Source of the DNA: Streptomyces sp. NBRC 110028
GTDB lineage: Bacteria > Actinomycetota > Actinomycetes > Streptomycetales > Streptomycetaceae
Length of the DNA stretch: 64,000 nt
Direction of reading: 5' to 3'
Assembly (NCBI RefSeq): GCF_001417735.1
Contig: NZ_BBUZ01000028.1
Span: 124,001-188,000 of the forward strand
Notes under the pieces: generated by a model
What the model was told of the DNA's origin: nothing
Databases searched by the model: none
Seen by the model: only the letters and a program-made list of their open reading frames with translations
Part shown: positions 26,507 through 35,259 of the stretch, one piece after another
Numbering within the stretch: the stretch's first letter is position 1
How the letters are laid out: every line of letters begins with the position of its first letter
Made by a program: the position numbers and the translations under genes

Positions 26507-26534
26507 GTGCCCCCGTCTGACCGGCCGGGGGCAC
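26507..26534 (+). terminator. Terminator after citrate synthase
   Basis: A 9-bp perfect stem (GTGCCCCCG and CGGGGGCAC) with a 10-base loop, 20 bases past the stop. It is followed by CTTTCGC. Confidence 0.75.
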
Positions 26535-26538
26535 TTTC

Positions 26539-26599
26539 GCGCTCGGGTGCCCCGTTCTTCCGGCGAGTGAGCCGAAGGCCGGCCGAGCCTCAAAAGAAG
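26539..26599. repeat. Dispersed intergenic repeat, copy 1
   Basis: GCGCTCGGGTGCCC (26539-26552) and CCGAGCCTCAAAAGAAG (26583-26599) recur, in the same order and strand, between iolC and the next gene. The spacer between them differs in length and sequence. Confidence 0.5.
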
Positions 26600-26602
26600 C
26601 GA

Positions 26603-26650
26603 GAAGCGCCCCGCTTCCGATCCCCCCACGGGTCGGAGCGGGGCGCTTCC
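26603..26650. terminator. Long GC-rich hairpin
   Basis: Arms of about 17 bp (GAAGCGCCCCGCT-T-CCGA and its complement) flank a 12-base loop. It is probably a second, rho-independent-like terminator for the citrate synthase transcript. Confidence 0.6.
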
Positions 26651-26912
26651 CTTGTCCCGGTTCGGATTCCCCCCACGGGATCCGGCCCGGGCGTTCTGTG
26701 GGCCGTACGGGCTCGTACGGACGCGATCTGCCGGGACGCGTACGTACGGGAGGGCCGCTCAAAGCTCCCCGAGTACGTCGCCCCGGCCACGCGTAGCAGG
26801 ATGCGTCCCCCAAGACGTATCCCCACCGTCCCATTAGACTCGCGACCCGCCTCAATGGTTACGTTGGGTTGCCTGTGATCTGCGTCTCTTGCCATATGGG
26901 GGCGTAAAAGGG

Positions 26913-26944
26913 CAAGAGCCCCGATTTAAAATTCGAGGCTCTTG
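26913..26944 (-). terminator. Terminator of the copper operon
   Basis: CAAGAGCC and GGCTCTTG arms, with additional CGA/TCG pairing around an AT-rich loop. It lies 20 bases past the copA stop on the minus strand. Confidence 0.7.
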
Positions 26945-26963
26945 TGTATGGGTGTTGTGTGGC

Positions 26964-29255
26964 TTATGGGGACTTGGTGGAGACCGTGGACGCCGTGAAG
27001 GAACGCAGTCGCAGACTGTTGCTCACGACGAACACGGAGGAGAACGCCATCGCGGCGCCCGCGATCATCGGGTTGAGCAGACCGGCCGCGGCGAGCGGCA
27101 GCGCGGCGATGTTGTAGGCGAACGCCCAGAACAGGTTGCCCTTGATGATGGCGAGGGTCCGGCGGGCCAGCCGGATCGCGTCGGCGGCCACGCGCAGGTC
27201 GCCCCGGACGAGGGTGAGGTCGCCGGCCTCGATCGCCGCGTCCGTCCCGGTGCCCATGGCGAGGCCGAGGTCGGCGGTGGCCAGGGCGGCGGCGTCGTTG
27301 ACCCCGTCGCCGACCATGGCGACCGTCCGGCCCTCGTCCTGCAGCCGCTTCACGACGTCGACCTTGTCCTGGGGCAGGACGCCGGCGATGATCTCGTCGA
27401 TGCCGACCTCGCGGGCGACCGACTCGGCCACACGCCGGTTGTCGCCGGTGAGCAGCACCGGGGTGAGTCCGAGGGCGCGCAGCCGGGTGACGGCTTCGGC
27501 GCTGGTCTCCTTGACGGCGTCGGCGACGGTGAGGACGCCGCGGGCGTGCCCGTCCCAGGCGACGGCGACCGCCGTGTGGCCTTCCGCCTCGGCCGCGGCC
27601 TTGGCGGTCGCCAGGTCCTCCGGCAGTTCGATGGACCACTGGGCGAGCAGCGTGTCGCGGCCGACGAGCACCGCGTGGCCGTCGACGACGCCCCGGACGC
27701 CGAGCCCGGGCTCGGACGCGAAGCTCTCGGGCGCCGGGAGCGTCCCGGTGCGCTCGGCCGCGCCGTCGGCGATGGCGCGGGCGATGGGATGCTCACTGGC
27801 GTGCTCCACGGCGCCCGCGAGCCGCAGCAGCTCGTCCTCGCCGGTGCGCTGGGCGGGGATGATCTGGTGCAGCCGCATCCTGCCGGTGGTCACCGTGCCG
27901 GTCTTGTCGAGGACGACGGTGTCCACCCGGCGGGTCGACTCCAGCACTTCGGGGCCCTTGATGAGGATGCCCAGCTGGGCGCCGCGGCCGGTGCCGACCA
28001 TGAGCGCGGTCGGGGTGGCCAGGCCCAGGGCGCACGGGCAGGCGATGATCAGAACGGCGACGGCGGCGGTGAAGGCGGCGGTCGCGTCGTTCGTCGTCAG
28101 CCACCAGGCCAGCAGGGTGCCCACGGCGATCAGCAGCACGATCGGCACGAAGACGGCGGAGATCCGGTCGGCGATCCGCTGTACCTCCGCCTTGCCGTTC
28201 TGCGCGTCCTCCACCAGGCGGGTCATCCGGGACAGCTGGGTGTCGGCGCCCACCCGGGTGGCCTCCACGACGACGCGGCCCGCCGTGTTGACGGTCGCGC
28301 CCGCGACCGTGTCACCGACCGCGACGTCCACCGGTACGGATTCACCGGTCAGCATCGAGGCGTCGACGGCGGAGCTGCCCTCGACCACCGTGCCATCCGT
28401 GGCGATCTTCTCGCCGGGACGTACGACGAAGCGGTCCCCGACTGCCAGGTCGCGCACCGGGATCCGTACTTCCCCTCCTCCGCGCAGGACGGCGACGTCC
28501 TTGGCGCCCAGCTCCAGCAGTGCGCGCAGCGCCGCCCCCGCCCGCCGCTTGGACTTCGCCTCCAGATAGCGGCCGATGAGGATGAAGGTGGTGACCCCGG
28601 CGGCCGCCTCCAGATAGATCGAGGACGAGCCGCCCGCACGGGTGACGGTGAGGTCGAAGCCGTGCCGCATGCCGGTCATGCCCGCGTCGCCGAAGAACAG
28701 GGCCCACAGGGACCAGCCGAGCGCCGCGAGGGTGCCGAGGGAGACCAGGGTGTCCATGGTGGCCGCACCGTGCCGGGCATTGGTCCAGGCGGCCTTGTGG
28801 AAGGGGGCCCCGCCCCAGACGACGACCGGCGCGGCGAGGGTGAGGGAGAGCCACTGCCAGTTGTCGAACTGGAGCGAGGGCACCATCGCCAGCACCACGA
28901 CGGGCAGGGACAGGGCGAGCGAGACGAGCACGCGGTGGCGCAGCGGGTCGTGCCGGCCCGGCGCCGGGGCCGTGGTCTCGGCGCTGTCGGGGGCGGGCTC
29001 GGGCTCCGGCTCGGCGGGGGGCGGTTCCTCGGCGGTGTAGCCGGTCTTGATGACCGTGGCGATGAGGTCCGCCACCTCGACGCCGCTGCCGTAGGACACC
29101 TGGGCCTTCTCGGTGGCGAAGTTCACCGTGGCGGTGACGCCGTCCAGCCGGTTGAGCTTCTTCTCGATGCGCGCCGCGCAGGAAGCGCAGGTCATGCCGC
29201 CGATGGCCAGCTCGACCCGCGTCTGGTGCCCGGCGTCGGGAGCCGTGATGGTCAT
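26964..29255 (-). CDS. copA: Copper-exporting P1B-type ATPase CopA
   Basis: A 763-residue membrane pump. ATG 29255 gives one N-terminal heavy-metal domain with CASC at residues 23-26 (GGMTCASC), followed by a Pro/Glu-rich linker and eight predicted membrane helices. The transport motif CPC is in IIACPCALGLATP; the phosphorylation motif DKTGT and hinge GDGVNDAAALA are intact. It overlaps copZ by 4 bases. The CPC motif and the CsoR-type box upstream support copper(I) export. Confidence 0.94.
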   Translation of the reverse strand: MTITAPDAGHQTRVELAIGGMTCASCAARIEKKLNRLDGVTATVNFATEKAQVSYGSGVEVADLIATVIKTGYTAEEPPPAEPEPEPAPDSAETTAPAPGRHDPLRHRVLVSLALSLPVVVLAMVPSLQFDNWQWLSLTLAAPVVVWGGAPFHKAAWTNARHGAATMDTLVSLGTLAALGWSLWALFFGDAGMTGMRHGFDLTVTRAGGSSSIYLEAAAGVTTFILIGRYLEAKSKRRAGAALRALLELGAKDVAVLRGGGEVRIPVRDLAVGDRFVVRPGEKIATDGTVVEGSSAVDASMLTGESVPVDVAVGDTVAGATVNTAGRVVVEATRVGADTQLSRMTRLVEDAQNGKAEVQRIADRISAVFVPIVLLIAVGTLLAWWLTTNDATAAFTAAVAVLIIACPCALGLATPTALMVGTGRGAQLGILIKGPEVLESTRRVDTVVLDKTGTVTTGRMRLHQIIPAQRTGEDELLRLAGAVEHASEHPIARAIADGAAERTGTLPAPESFASEPGLGVRGVVDGHAVLVGRDTLLAQWSIELPEDLATAKAAAEAEGHTAVAVAWDGHARGVLTVADAVKETSAEAVTRLRALGLTPVLLTGDNRRVAESVAREVGIDEIIAGVLPQDKVDVVKRLQDEGRTVAMVGDGVNDAAALATADLGLAMGTGTDAAIEAGDLTLVRGDLRVAADAIRLARRTLAIIKGNLFWAFAYNIAALPLAAAGLLNPMIAGAAMAFSSVFVVSNSLRLRSFTASTVSTKSP

Positions 29256-29473
29256 GCGAGCTCGTAACCTGCCTCGTCGACGGCGGCGCGGACGGCCGTC
29301 TCGTCCAGCGGGGCGGCCGAGACGACGGTGACCTGGCCGGTGGAGGCCACGGCCTTGACGGAGCTGACGCCGTCGAGGGCGCCGATTTCCTCGGCGACGG
29401 CACCCTCGCAGTGGCCGCAGGTCATGCCGGTCACCTGGTAGACGGCGGTGACGGTGTTCGCCTCGGAACTCAT
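29252..29473 (-). CDS. copZ: Copper chaperone (heavy-metal-associated domain)
   Basis: A 73-residue single HMA domain with the copper-binding MTCGHC at residues 17-22 and a ferredoxin-like fold. It delivers Cu(I) to CopA. Its stop overlaps the copA start as ATGA. It is the first gene of the copper operon, 81 bases from the CsoR-type box. Confidence 0.93.
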   Translation of the reverse strand: MSSEANTVTAVYQVTGMTCGHCEGAVAEEIGALDGVSSVKAVASTGQVTVVSAAPLDETAVRAAVDEAGYELA

Positions 29474-29553
29474 GGATTTCTCCTCTGTGGGTGAGTGGCT
29501 GACGGTGCGCGAGGGGCGCCGGTTGGCGCAGCGCCTCCTGCCCTTTCAACTTT

Positions 29554-29570
29554 ATACCCCTAGGGGGTAT
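29554..29570. promoter_or_regulatory. CsoR-type copper operator
   Basis: ATACCCCTAGGGGGTAT has 7-base arms ATACCCC/GGGGTAT around a TAG spacer, matching the known CsoR box. It lies between copZ and the tetR gene stop. CsoR releases this site when it binds Cu(I). No csoR gene is in the window. Confidence 0.85.
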
Positions 29571-29609
29571 TCCCGGAAGTCGGGGGTGCGACCGCTCTCG
29601 ACAGGGGGG

Positions 29610-30260
29610 TCAGTGCCGGGCGGATGCCGCCTCGGTGCCGATGGCGGGGGCCAGGTACCCGTAAAGGCAGGCCTTCATCTCGGTGATGTACGCCGCCTGC
29701 TCCTCGCCCTCGTGGGAGAGGATCAGCTCCAGCCCGGCCTTGAACAACGCGAACGCCATGTTCGCGACGCGCGTGCGGCGCTCCGCGGGCAGCTCGGGGG
29801 CGTAGGTGCCGATCAGCTCCTCGACCCGGGCCTGCAGCGCGGCGTGGAGCGCGGCGTGCTCCTCGGTGACCGCGCCCGGGGTGTCGGAGGAGCGGATCAG
29901 GGTGAGGAGGACGGGATTGGCGCGGTTGAACTCGATCAGCGGGTCGAGGACCACGTCCAGCATCTCGCCGAGCGGCAGGGCGGCGTTCTCGTCGGTGAAG
30001 GCCACGCCGTGGGCGTCCCGCATCTGCCGGGTGAGGCGGTCGCCCAGCTCGACGGCGATGGCCTCCTTGTTCGGGAAGAACTGGTACAGCGTGCCGGGGG
30101 AGACCCCGGCCTCGCGGGCGATCGCGTTGGTGCTCGCGGAGGTGTAGCCGATGCGGCAGAAGACGCTGGCGGCGGCCTCCAGCAGCTGCTGGATCCGGCG
30201 CTCACCGCGCGCCTGCCTGCGGCGAGGGTTCGCGGGTCGGTCTACCTGGCTCTCGGTCAC
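29610..30260 (-). CDS. TetR/AcrR family regulator
   Basis: A 216-residue repressor starting at GTG 30260 (TESQVDRPANPRRRQ). The N-terminal helix-turn-helix is in RIQQLLEAAASVFCRIGYTSASTNAIAREAGVSPG-type sequence at about residues 20-60, followed by LYQFFPNKEAI. The C-terminal ligand domain is all-helical. It is divergent from an MMPL transporter and probably represses it through the palindromes at 30291-30341. The very long open frame upstream lies opposite the MMPL gene and is a shadow. Confidence 0.87.
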   Translation of the reverse strand: MTESQVDRPANPRRRQARGERRIQQLLEAAASVFCRIGYTSASTNAIAREAGVSPGTLYQFFPNKEAIAVELGDRLTRQMRDAHGVAFTDENAALPLGEMLDVVLDPLIEFNRANPVLLTLIRSSDTPGAVTEEHAALHAALQARVEELIGTYAPELPAERRTRVANMAFALFKAGLELILSHEGEEQAAYITEMKACLYGYLAPAIGTEAASARH

Positions 30261-30283
30261 AATCCACAGCTTCCCATGTGCGA

Positions 30284-30341
30284 TTGACAAACACGAGTGG
30301 CCGCTCGCATTCTTGAGAAATGCGAGCGGTCGCTCGTATTT
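30284..30341. promoter_or_regulatory. Divergent promoter with TetR-type palindromes
   Basis: TTGACA at 30284-30289 is a -35 element with a CATTCT-like -10 about 18 bases later, reading toward the MMPL gene. An imperfect palindrome lies at 30318-30341 (AAATGCGAGCG and CGCTCGTATTT), and a related one, CGAGTGGCCGCTCG, at 30294-30307 overlaps the promoter spacer. Both share GAGCG/CGCTC arms, suggesting two operator copies. Confidence 0.65.
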
Positions 30342-30428
30342 GCCGCTCCGTGGCAATCGGCGACCCATGCTGCCTGCCTGCCCGAGCGGGGCCGGCCGCA
30401 TGGGCACAGGTGAAGGGGACACCGCGTC

Positions 30429-32843
30429 ATGACCGATGTCAATCGGCCGCCCGGCGAGCGGATCGGAGGATGGACCCGCCTGGTCACCGCCAGGCCGCGG
30501 CTGTCCCTGCTGGTCGCCCTGCTCTTCACGGCGCTCGCCGTCGTGGCCGGGAGCGGAGTCGCCGACCGGCTGTCCGGCGGCGGCTGGGAGGACCCGGCGG
30601 CCCAGTCCTCGTACGCCACCAAGGCGCTGGAGAAGCGCTTCCCCGCCTCCCAGCCCAACCTCATCCTGCTCGTCGACAGCGGCGGCAAGAAGGTGGACGA
30701 CCCGGCGGTCGCCGCCGAGGCCCGGGCGCTCGCCAAGAAGCTCGCGGGCGAGAAGGCGGTCACCGGCGTCACCTCCTACTGGGACACCGGCGCGTCCGCC
30801 CTGCGCAGCAAGGACCGCGGTGAGGCGATCATCGCCGCGCGCATCACCGGCGACGAGACGGCCGCGGGCAAGGCGCTGGAGCGCATCGCCCCCGACTACC
30901 GCGGACAGCACGGACCGGTCGAGGTCTCCGTCGGCGGACCGGTCGCGGTCAAGCAGGAGATGCAGACCACCATTCAGGAAGACCTGCTGCGCGCCGAGAT
31001 GATGGCCCTGCCCGTCACCCTGGTGCTGCTCGTCATGGTCTTCGGCAGCGCGGTGGCCGCCCTGCTGCCGCTCGGCATCGGCGTCATCGCCATCCTGGGC
31101 ACCGACGCCGTGCTGCGCGTGCTCACCGAGTTCACCGATGTCTCGGTCTTCGCGCAGAACCTGACCACCGCGCTCGGCCTCGGGCTCGCCATCGACTACG
31201 CCCTGTTCATCGTGCGGCGCTTCCGCGAAGAGCTGTCGGCGGGCGGGGAGACGCTTCCGGCCGTCGCCGCCACCCTGCGCACCGCCGGGCGGACCGTGCT
31301 CTTCTCGGCGCTGACCGTCGCCGTCTCGCTCGCCGCGATGATGGTCTTCCCGCAGTACTTCCTGCGCTCCTTCGCCTACGCGGGCATCGCCGTGGTCCTC
31401 ATCGCCGCGGCCGCCGCCCTGGTCGTGCTGCCCGCCGCGCTCGCCCTGCTCGGCGCCCGGGTCAACAAGTGGGACCTCACCCGGCTGCTGCGCCGCGGCC
31501 GCCCCGCCGGTCGAGCGGCCGCCGGGACGGACACCGGGACCGCCACCGGGACCGCCGCCGACCGGGCCGAACCGGGCGCGGGCTGGGGGCGGTTGGCCCG
31601 GCTGGTCATGCGGCGCGCCCCGGTCTTCGCGCTGGCCACCGTCGCCGGGCTGGTGGCACTGGGGCTGCCGTTCCTGCGGGTGGAGTTCGGCGCCGCGGAC
31701 GACCGCCAGCTGCCCTCCGGCGCCGAGTCCCACGTGGTCCAGCAGCACATCCGGGACGGCTTCGCGGGCGGACCCGGCGGCGGGGTGGAGATCCTCGCCG
31801 AGGGCGAGCCCGGTGCCGCCGCGCTCGCCGACTACAGCGCCAAGGTCTCCGCCCTCCCCGGAGTGCTGCGGGTGGACAGCCCGGCCGGGCACTTCGCGGA
31901 CGGCCGCCAGGTGGGCAAGCCCGGCCCGGCCGAGGCGGCGCGCGCGGCGGGCGGCGCGGCGTATCTCAGCGTGCAGCCCAAGGGCGAGGGCGTGGAGCCC
32001 GCCACCCAGGACCTGGTGCGGGACATCCGGGCCCAGAATCCCCCGTTCCGCACCTCGGTGACCGGCACCGCCGCCGTCGTGGTGGACACCAAGGAGTCCC
32101 TGGGCGACCGCGCCCCCTGGGCAGGCGCGATCATCATCGCCGTCACCCTGCTGCTGGTCTTCCTGCTCACCGGAAGCGTGCTGATCCCGCTCCAGGCCGT
32201 GCTGCTCAACGCGCTCAGCCTCACCGCGATGTTCGGTGCCATGGTGTGGGTCTTCCAGGAGGGGCATTTGTCCGGGCCGCTGTCGTTCACCAGCTCCGGC
32301 GACATAGAGACCACCCTGCCGGTGCTGATGTTCTGCGTCGCCTTCGGGCTCTCCATGGACTACGGCGTCTTCCTGCTCTCCCGGATCAAGGAGGAGTACG
32401 AGCGCACGGGGGACCATGAGGCGGCGGTGGAGTTCGGGCTGCGGCGCACCGGCGGGCTGATCACCGCGGCGGCGCTGATCCTGGCCGTGGTCATGGTGGC
32501 CATCGGCACCTCCCGGGTCACCAACACCAAGATGCTCGGCCTCGGTATCGCCCTGGCCGTGCTGATGGACGCGATGGTGGTGCGCAGTCTGCTGGTACCG
32601 GCGGTGATGAAGCTGACTGGCCGGGCCACTTGGTGGGCCCCGGGCCCGCTGCGGCGGCTGCACACCCGGTTCGGGCTGAGCGAAGGGGAGTCCGCGCCCT
32701 CGTCCGGCGCTCCCTCCGGTGGCTCTCCGGGCGGCGGTGGCTCTCCGGGCGGCACCTCCGAAGACCCCGGCGGGAAGGCGGACGGGGACGCGGGCTCCGG
32801 GCAGGAGAAGGGCCGCCGCCGGGACCGGGCGAGCGCCCGCTGA
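30429..32843 (+). CDS. MMPL family transporter
   Basis: An 804-residue RND-superfamily membrane protein with two repeats of one membrane helix, a large external loop and five helices. Motifs include LGLAIDYALFIVRRFREE and FGLSMDYGVFLLSRIKEEY, the paired Asp-Tyr helix-4 signatures used for proton coupling. It has a Ser/Gly/Pro-rich cytosolic tail. MMPL proteins export lipids or hydrophobic compounds. Regulation by the divergent TetR protein is likely. Confidence 0.92.
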   Translation: MTDVNRPPGERIGGWTRLVTARPRLSLLVALLFTALAVVAGSGVADRLSGGGWEDPAAQSSYATKALEKRFPASQPNLILLVDSGGKKVDDPAVAAEARALAKKLAGEKAVTGVTSYWDTGASALRSKDRGEAIIAARITGDETAAGKALERIAPDYRGQHGPVEVSVGGPVAVKQEMQTTIQEDLLRAEMMALPVTLVLLVMVFGSAVAALLPLGIGVIAILGTDAVLRVLTEFTDVSVFAQNLTTALGLGLAIDYALFIVRRFREELSAGGETLPAVAATLRTAGRTVLFSALTVAVSLAAMMVFPQYFLRSFAYAGIAVVLIAAAAALVVLPAALALLGARVNKWDLTRLLRRGRPAGRAAAGTDTGTATGTAADRAEPGAGWGRLARLVMRRAPVFALATVAGLVALGLPFLRVEFGAADDRQLPSGAESHVVQQHIRDGFAGGPGGGVEILAEGEPGAAALADYSAKVSALPGVLRVDSPAGHFADGRQVGKPGPAEAARAAGGAAYLSVQPKGEGVEPATQDLVRDIRAQNPPFRTSVTGTAAVVVDTKESLGDRAPWAGAIIIAVTLLLVFLLTGSVLIPLQAVLLNALSLTAMFGAMVWVFQEGHLSGPLSFTSSGDIETTLPVLMFCVAFGLSMDYGVFLLSRIKEEYERTGDHEAAVEFGLRRTGGLITAAALILAVVMVAIGTSRVTNTKMLGLGIALAVLMDAMVVRSLLVPAVMKLTGRATWWAPGPLRRLHTRFGLSEGESAPSSGAPSGGSPGGGGSPGGTSEDPGGKADGDAGSGQEKGRRRDRASAR

Positions 32844-32877
32844 CCCACCGCTGCGCCCGGCGCGATCCGCACGGCAC

Positions 32878-33090
32878 TCACTGGTCCTTGCCCTCGCGGC
32901 GGGCGCGGCGGTTGCCGGGTCTGCGGGCCACCCAGGCCCGGACGGTGTCCGCGTACCAATACGGCTTGCCGCCCTCCACCAGGTCGGGGGGCGGCATGTG
33001 ACCGTGCTTGCGATAGGACCGTACGGTGTCGGTCCGCACACCGATATGTGCGGCGATCTCCTTGTAGGACCACAGCCTTCGATCGGTCAT
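32878..33090 (-). CDS. Small helix-turn-helix DNA-binding protein
   Basis: About 70 residues. LWSYKEIAAHIGVRTDTVRSYRKHG resembles a MerR/excisionase-type winged helix, followed by KPYWYADTVRAWVARRPG. ATG 33090 is chosen; GTG 33093 immediately before is possible. It is convergent with the MMPL gene, whose stop lies 34 bases away. No phage or plasmid genes adjoin it, so it is probably a small regulator rather than an excisionase. Confidence 0.75.
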   Translation of the reverse strand: MTDRRLWSYKEIAAHIGVRTDTVRSYRKHGHMPPPDLVEGGKPYWYADTVRAWVARRPGNRRARREGKDQ

Positions 33091-33240
33091 CACTCGCGCC
33101 CTTTCACTCGGCCTGTGTCCGGTGAACGACGCCGGGTGACGGGCGGCTAGGGGCTGTTGAGCACCTGTGACGTAAGCCGCGCGGAGATGTGACGGCTGTG
33201 ACCGCCGGGTGACGCGCGGGCCCGGGGGCCGGCCCGGGGG

Positions 33241-34263
33241 TCAGTGCTCCAGCTCGGACATCCGTCTGGTGATCTCGGCGAGCCGCACCGGGCGGTGCTC
33301 CAGCCGGGACAGCTCGCACGCCTCGGCCACCAGCAGCGCGGAGAGCGCCTGCCGGCCGGAGCACGGGTTGGGCGCCTCGCCCCGGGCCGCCGCGACGAAG
33401 GCCGCCAGCTCCGCCCGGTAGGCGGCTTCGAACCGCTCCAGGAAGTTGGCCCAGGGCCGGGCGGGCCCGGGGGGACCGCCCGGTTCGGCCGAGGTGAAGG
33501 GCGTACGGTCGTCCAGGCCGACCACGAACTGGTCGCGGTCCCCGGACAGTTCCATCCGTACGTCGTAGCCGGCCCCGTTGTAGCGGGTGGCGGTCGCGGT
33601 GACCAGTGTGCCGTCGTCCAGGGTGAGCAGCGCCGCCGCCGTGTCGACGTCGCCCGCCTCGCGGAAGAAGGCCGCGCCACCGTCCGAACCGGAGGCGAAC
33701 ACCTCCACCACCTCGCGGCCCGTCAGCCAGCGCACGGCGTCGAAGTCGTGCACCAGACAGTCCCGGATCAGCCCGCCCGAGTGGGGCAGGAACTCCGGCG
33801 GCGGGGGCGCGGCGTCGGAGGTGATCGCCCGCAGGGTGTGCACCCGGCCGAGCCGCCCGTCCCGCAGTGCCTCCCGCGCCGCCAGATATCCGGCGTCGAA
33901 CCGGCGCTGGAACCCCATCTGGAGCATGGTCCCCGCCCGTTCGACCTCGCCCAGTGCGCGGACCGTGCCCGCGAGGTCCAGGGCGATGGGCTTCTCGCAG
34001 TACGTGGGCAGGCCGGCGCGCGCCGCCCGGGTGATCAGCTCGGCGTGGGTGACGGTCGGGGTGGCGATCACCAGGGCGTCGATGCCGCCTTCGAAGACCG
34101 CGTCCACCGACGCGGCGGCCCGGGCGCCGACGCGCATCGCGGCGTCGGCGGCCCGCCCGGCGTCGGCGTCACCGATCAGCAGGTCGTCGACCCCGTCCGT
34201 ACTGGCCAGAGCGGCGGCGTGGAAGGCGCCGATGCGGCCCGCGCCGAGGAATCCGATGCGCAT
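33241..34263 (-). CDS. Gfo/Idh/MocA oxidoreductase (inositol 2-dehydrogenase-like)
   Basis: A 340-residue NAD-dependent dehydrogenase. It has Rossmann loop GAGRIGAFHA at residues 7-16, EKPIALDL, MGFQRRFD and the catalytic-region GGLIRDCLVHDFD with Asp/His. The pattern resembles IolG-type inositol dehydrogenases. It follows an isomerase gene on the same strand and lies in the inositol region. It is a second candidate for oxidising an inositol isomer, beside the gene at 35260. Confidence 0.83.
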   Translation of the reverse strand: MRIGFLGAGRIGAFHAAALASTDGVDDLLIGDADAGRAADAAMRVGARAAASVDAVFEGGIDALVIATPTVTHAELITRAARAGLPTYCEKPIALDLAGTVRALGEVERAGTMLQMGFQRRFDAGYLAAREALRDGRLGRVHTLRAITSDAAPPPPEFLPHSGGLIRDCLVHDFDAVRWLTGREVVEVFASGSDGGAAFFREAGDVDTAAALLTLDDGTLVTATATRYNGAGYDVRMELSGDRDQFVVGLDDRTPFTSAEPGGPPGPARPWANFLERFEAAYRAELAAFVAAARGEAPNPCSGRQALSALLVAEACELSRLEHRPVRLAEITRRMSELEH

Positions 34264-34297
34264 GGAGGCGTGTTCCCGTCTGTCGTGACGTCCGGTG

Positions 34298-35155
34298 CTA
34301 CTTCCAGGTGGAGAGGTACTCGTCGATCTTCTTTCGCATGAAGAGGGACGATTCGCGGGCCCGGTCCTCCCAGGCGAAGACGCAGGAGGTCAGCGTGCCG
34401 TCGAAGTCGTTGGCGCGCAGCGCGCCGAAGAGCGCGTCGAAGTCGACCTCGCCCTGCCCGATGTCCAGGTGCTGGTGGATACGGGCCGTCGAACCGGGCG
34501 GGTTGATGATGTAGCGCAGTCCCGAGGAGGCGGTGTGATCGAAGGTGTCGGCCAGATGCACATGGGTGAGCAGATCGCCCGCGTGCTTGATCAGGCCGGG
34601 GGCGTCATTGCCGTGGTGGAAGGTGTGCGGGGCGCAATAGAGGTAGGAGACCAGGGGGTGGTTGATGCCCCGGATCATGTTGATCGCCTCGTACCCCTCC
34701 TCGATGAAGTCATCGGGGTGCGGTTCCAGCGTCAGCTTGATGGACTCGCGCTCGAAGACCGGCAGCAGCTCCTCGATCGACCGCCAGAACTGGCCCTCGC
34801 TGCGGCTGGGGTCCTCGGGGCGGCCGTTGAACTCCGAGATCATGCTGTCCACGCCCAGATCGGCGGTGATCCGGATGGCCCGCTTCCAGTAGCGGACGGC
34901 GGCCTGGCGCTCGTCCTCGTCGGGTCCGGACCAGCGGAACAGCGGCAGTACGGAGGAGATCTTCACCCCGGCGGCGTCCAGCGCCTTGCGGAACTGGCGC
35001 ACCGTGCCGTCGTCCACCCGCGGGTGCTTGAAGAAGGGGATGAAGTCGTCCCGGGGCGACAACTCGATGTACTCGAAGCCCAGCTCGGCGACGAGGGCCG
35101 GGAGTTCGAGCAGGGGCCCCTTGCGCAGCATGTGCGGGTCGAGTGCGATCTTCAT
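34298..35155 (-). CDS. Sugar phosphate isomerase/epimerase
   Basis: A 285-residue TIM-barrel enzyme (MKIALDPHML, FEYIELSPRDDFIPFF). Candidate metal ligands are the Glu in LTLEPHPDD, the His in YCAPHTFHHG, HVHLADTFDH and the Gln/Glu in QGEVDF. It is 34 bases upstream of the oxidoreductase at 33241, with which it is probably cotranscribed. It may isomerise an inosose or keto-sugar from that enzyme (IolI/IolH-like); the exact reaction is not established. Confidence 0.82.
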   Translation of the reverse strand: MKIALDPHMLRKGPLLELPALVAELGFEYIELSPRDDFIPFFKHPRVDDGTVRQFRKALDAAGVKISSVLPLFRWSGPDEDERQAAVRYWKRAIRITADLGVDSMISEFNGRPEDPSRSEGQFWRSIEELLPVFERESIKLTLEPHPDDFIEEGYEAINMIRGINHPLVSYLYCAPHTFHHGNDAPGLIKHAGDLLTHVHLADTFDHTASSGLRYIINPPGSTARIHQHLDIGQGEVDFDALFGALRANDFDGTLTSCVFAWEDRARESSLFMRKKIDEYLSTWK

Positions 35156-35218
35156 GAGCGAGCAGAAACCTCTCGAACAGTTCGAACAGGGAGAACGCGC
35201 GGGCGTACGGAAAGGGGA

Positions 35219-35252
35219 GGGCGGGCCGGCCGTGGCGGCGGCCGGCCCGCCC
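35219..35252 (-). terminator. Strong terminator downstream of the iolG-like gene
   Basis: A perfect 13-bp stem (GGGCGGGCCGGCC and complement, 35219-35231/35240-35252) with an 8-base loop starts 8 bases past the stop at 35260. It separates this gene from the isomerase-oxidoreductase pair downstream. Confidence 0.78.
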
Positions 35253-35259
35253 GTAACCG

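Larger units (their letters stand above)
26487..26963. other. Intergenic region with three hairpins between citrate synthase and copA
   Basis: This 477-base gap has no convincing gene. It holds the terminator at 26507-26534 and a long stem at 26603-26620/26633-26650 (arms GAAGCGCCCCGCT and its complement, one bulge). A third stem at 26913-26944 serves copA. Part of it (26539-26599) resembles a sequence between iolC and the following gene. Confidence 0.6.

Noticed and set aside
26889..29267. A 792-codon open frame on the plus strand
   Set aside because: It lies opposite copA, whose CPC, DKTGT and HMA motifs are unambiguous. The plus frame is a low-complexity Gly/Asp/His/Arg product of GC-rich codon bias.
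30261..33041. Long minus-strand extension of the TetR frame (over 900 codons)
   Set aside because: It is the antisense shadow of the MMPL gene. Only the last 216 codons have TetR features, and GTG 30260 is a natural start.
32878..33090. Phage or plasmid excisionase
   Set aside because: The fold resembles excisionase/MerR proteins, but no integrase, replication gene or attachment repeat is nearby.
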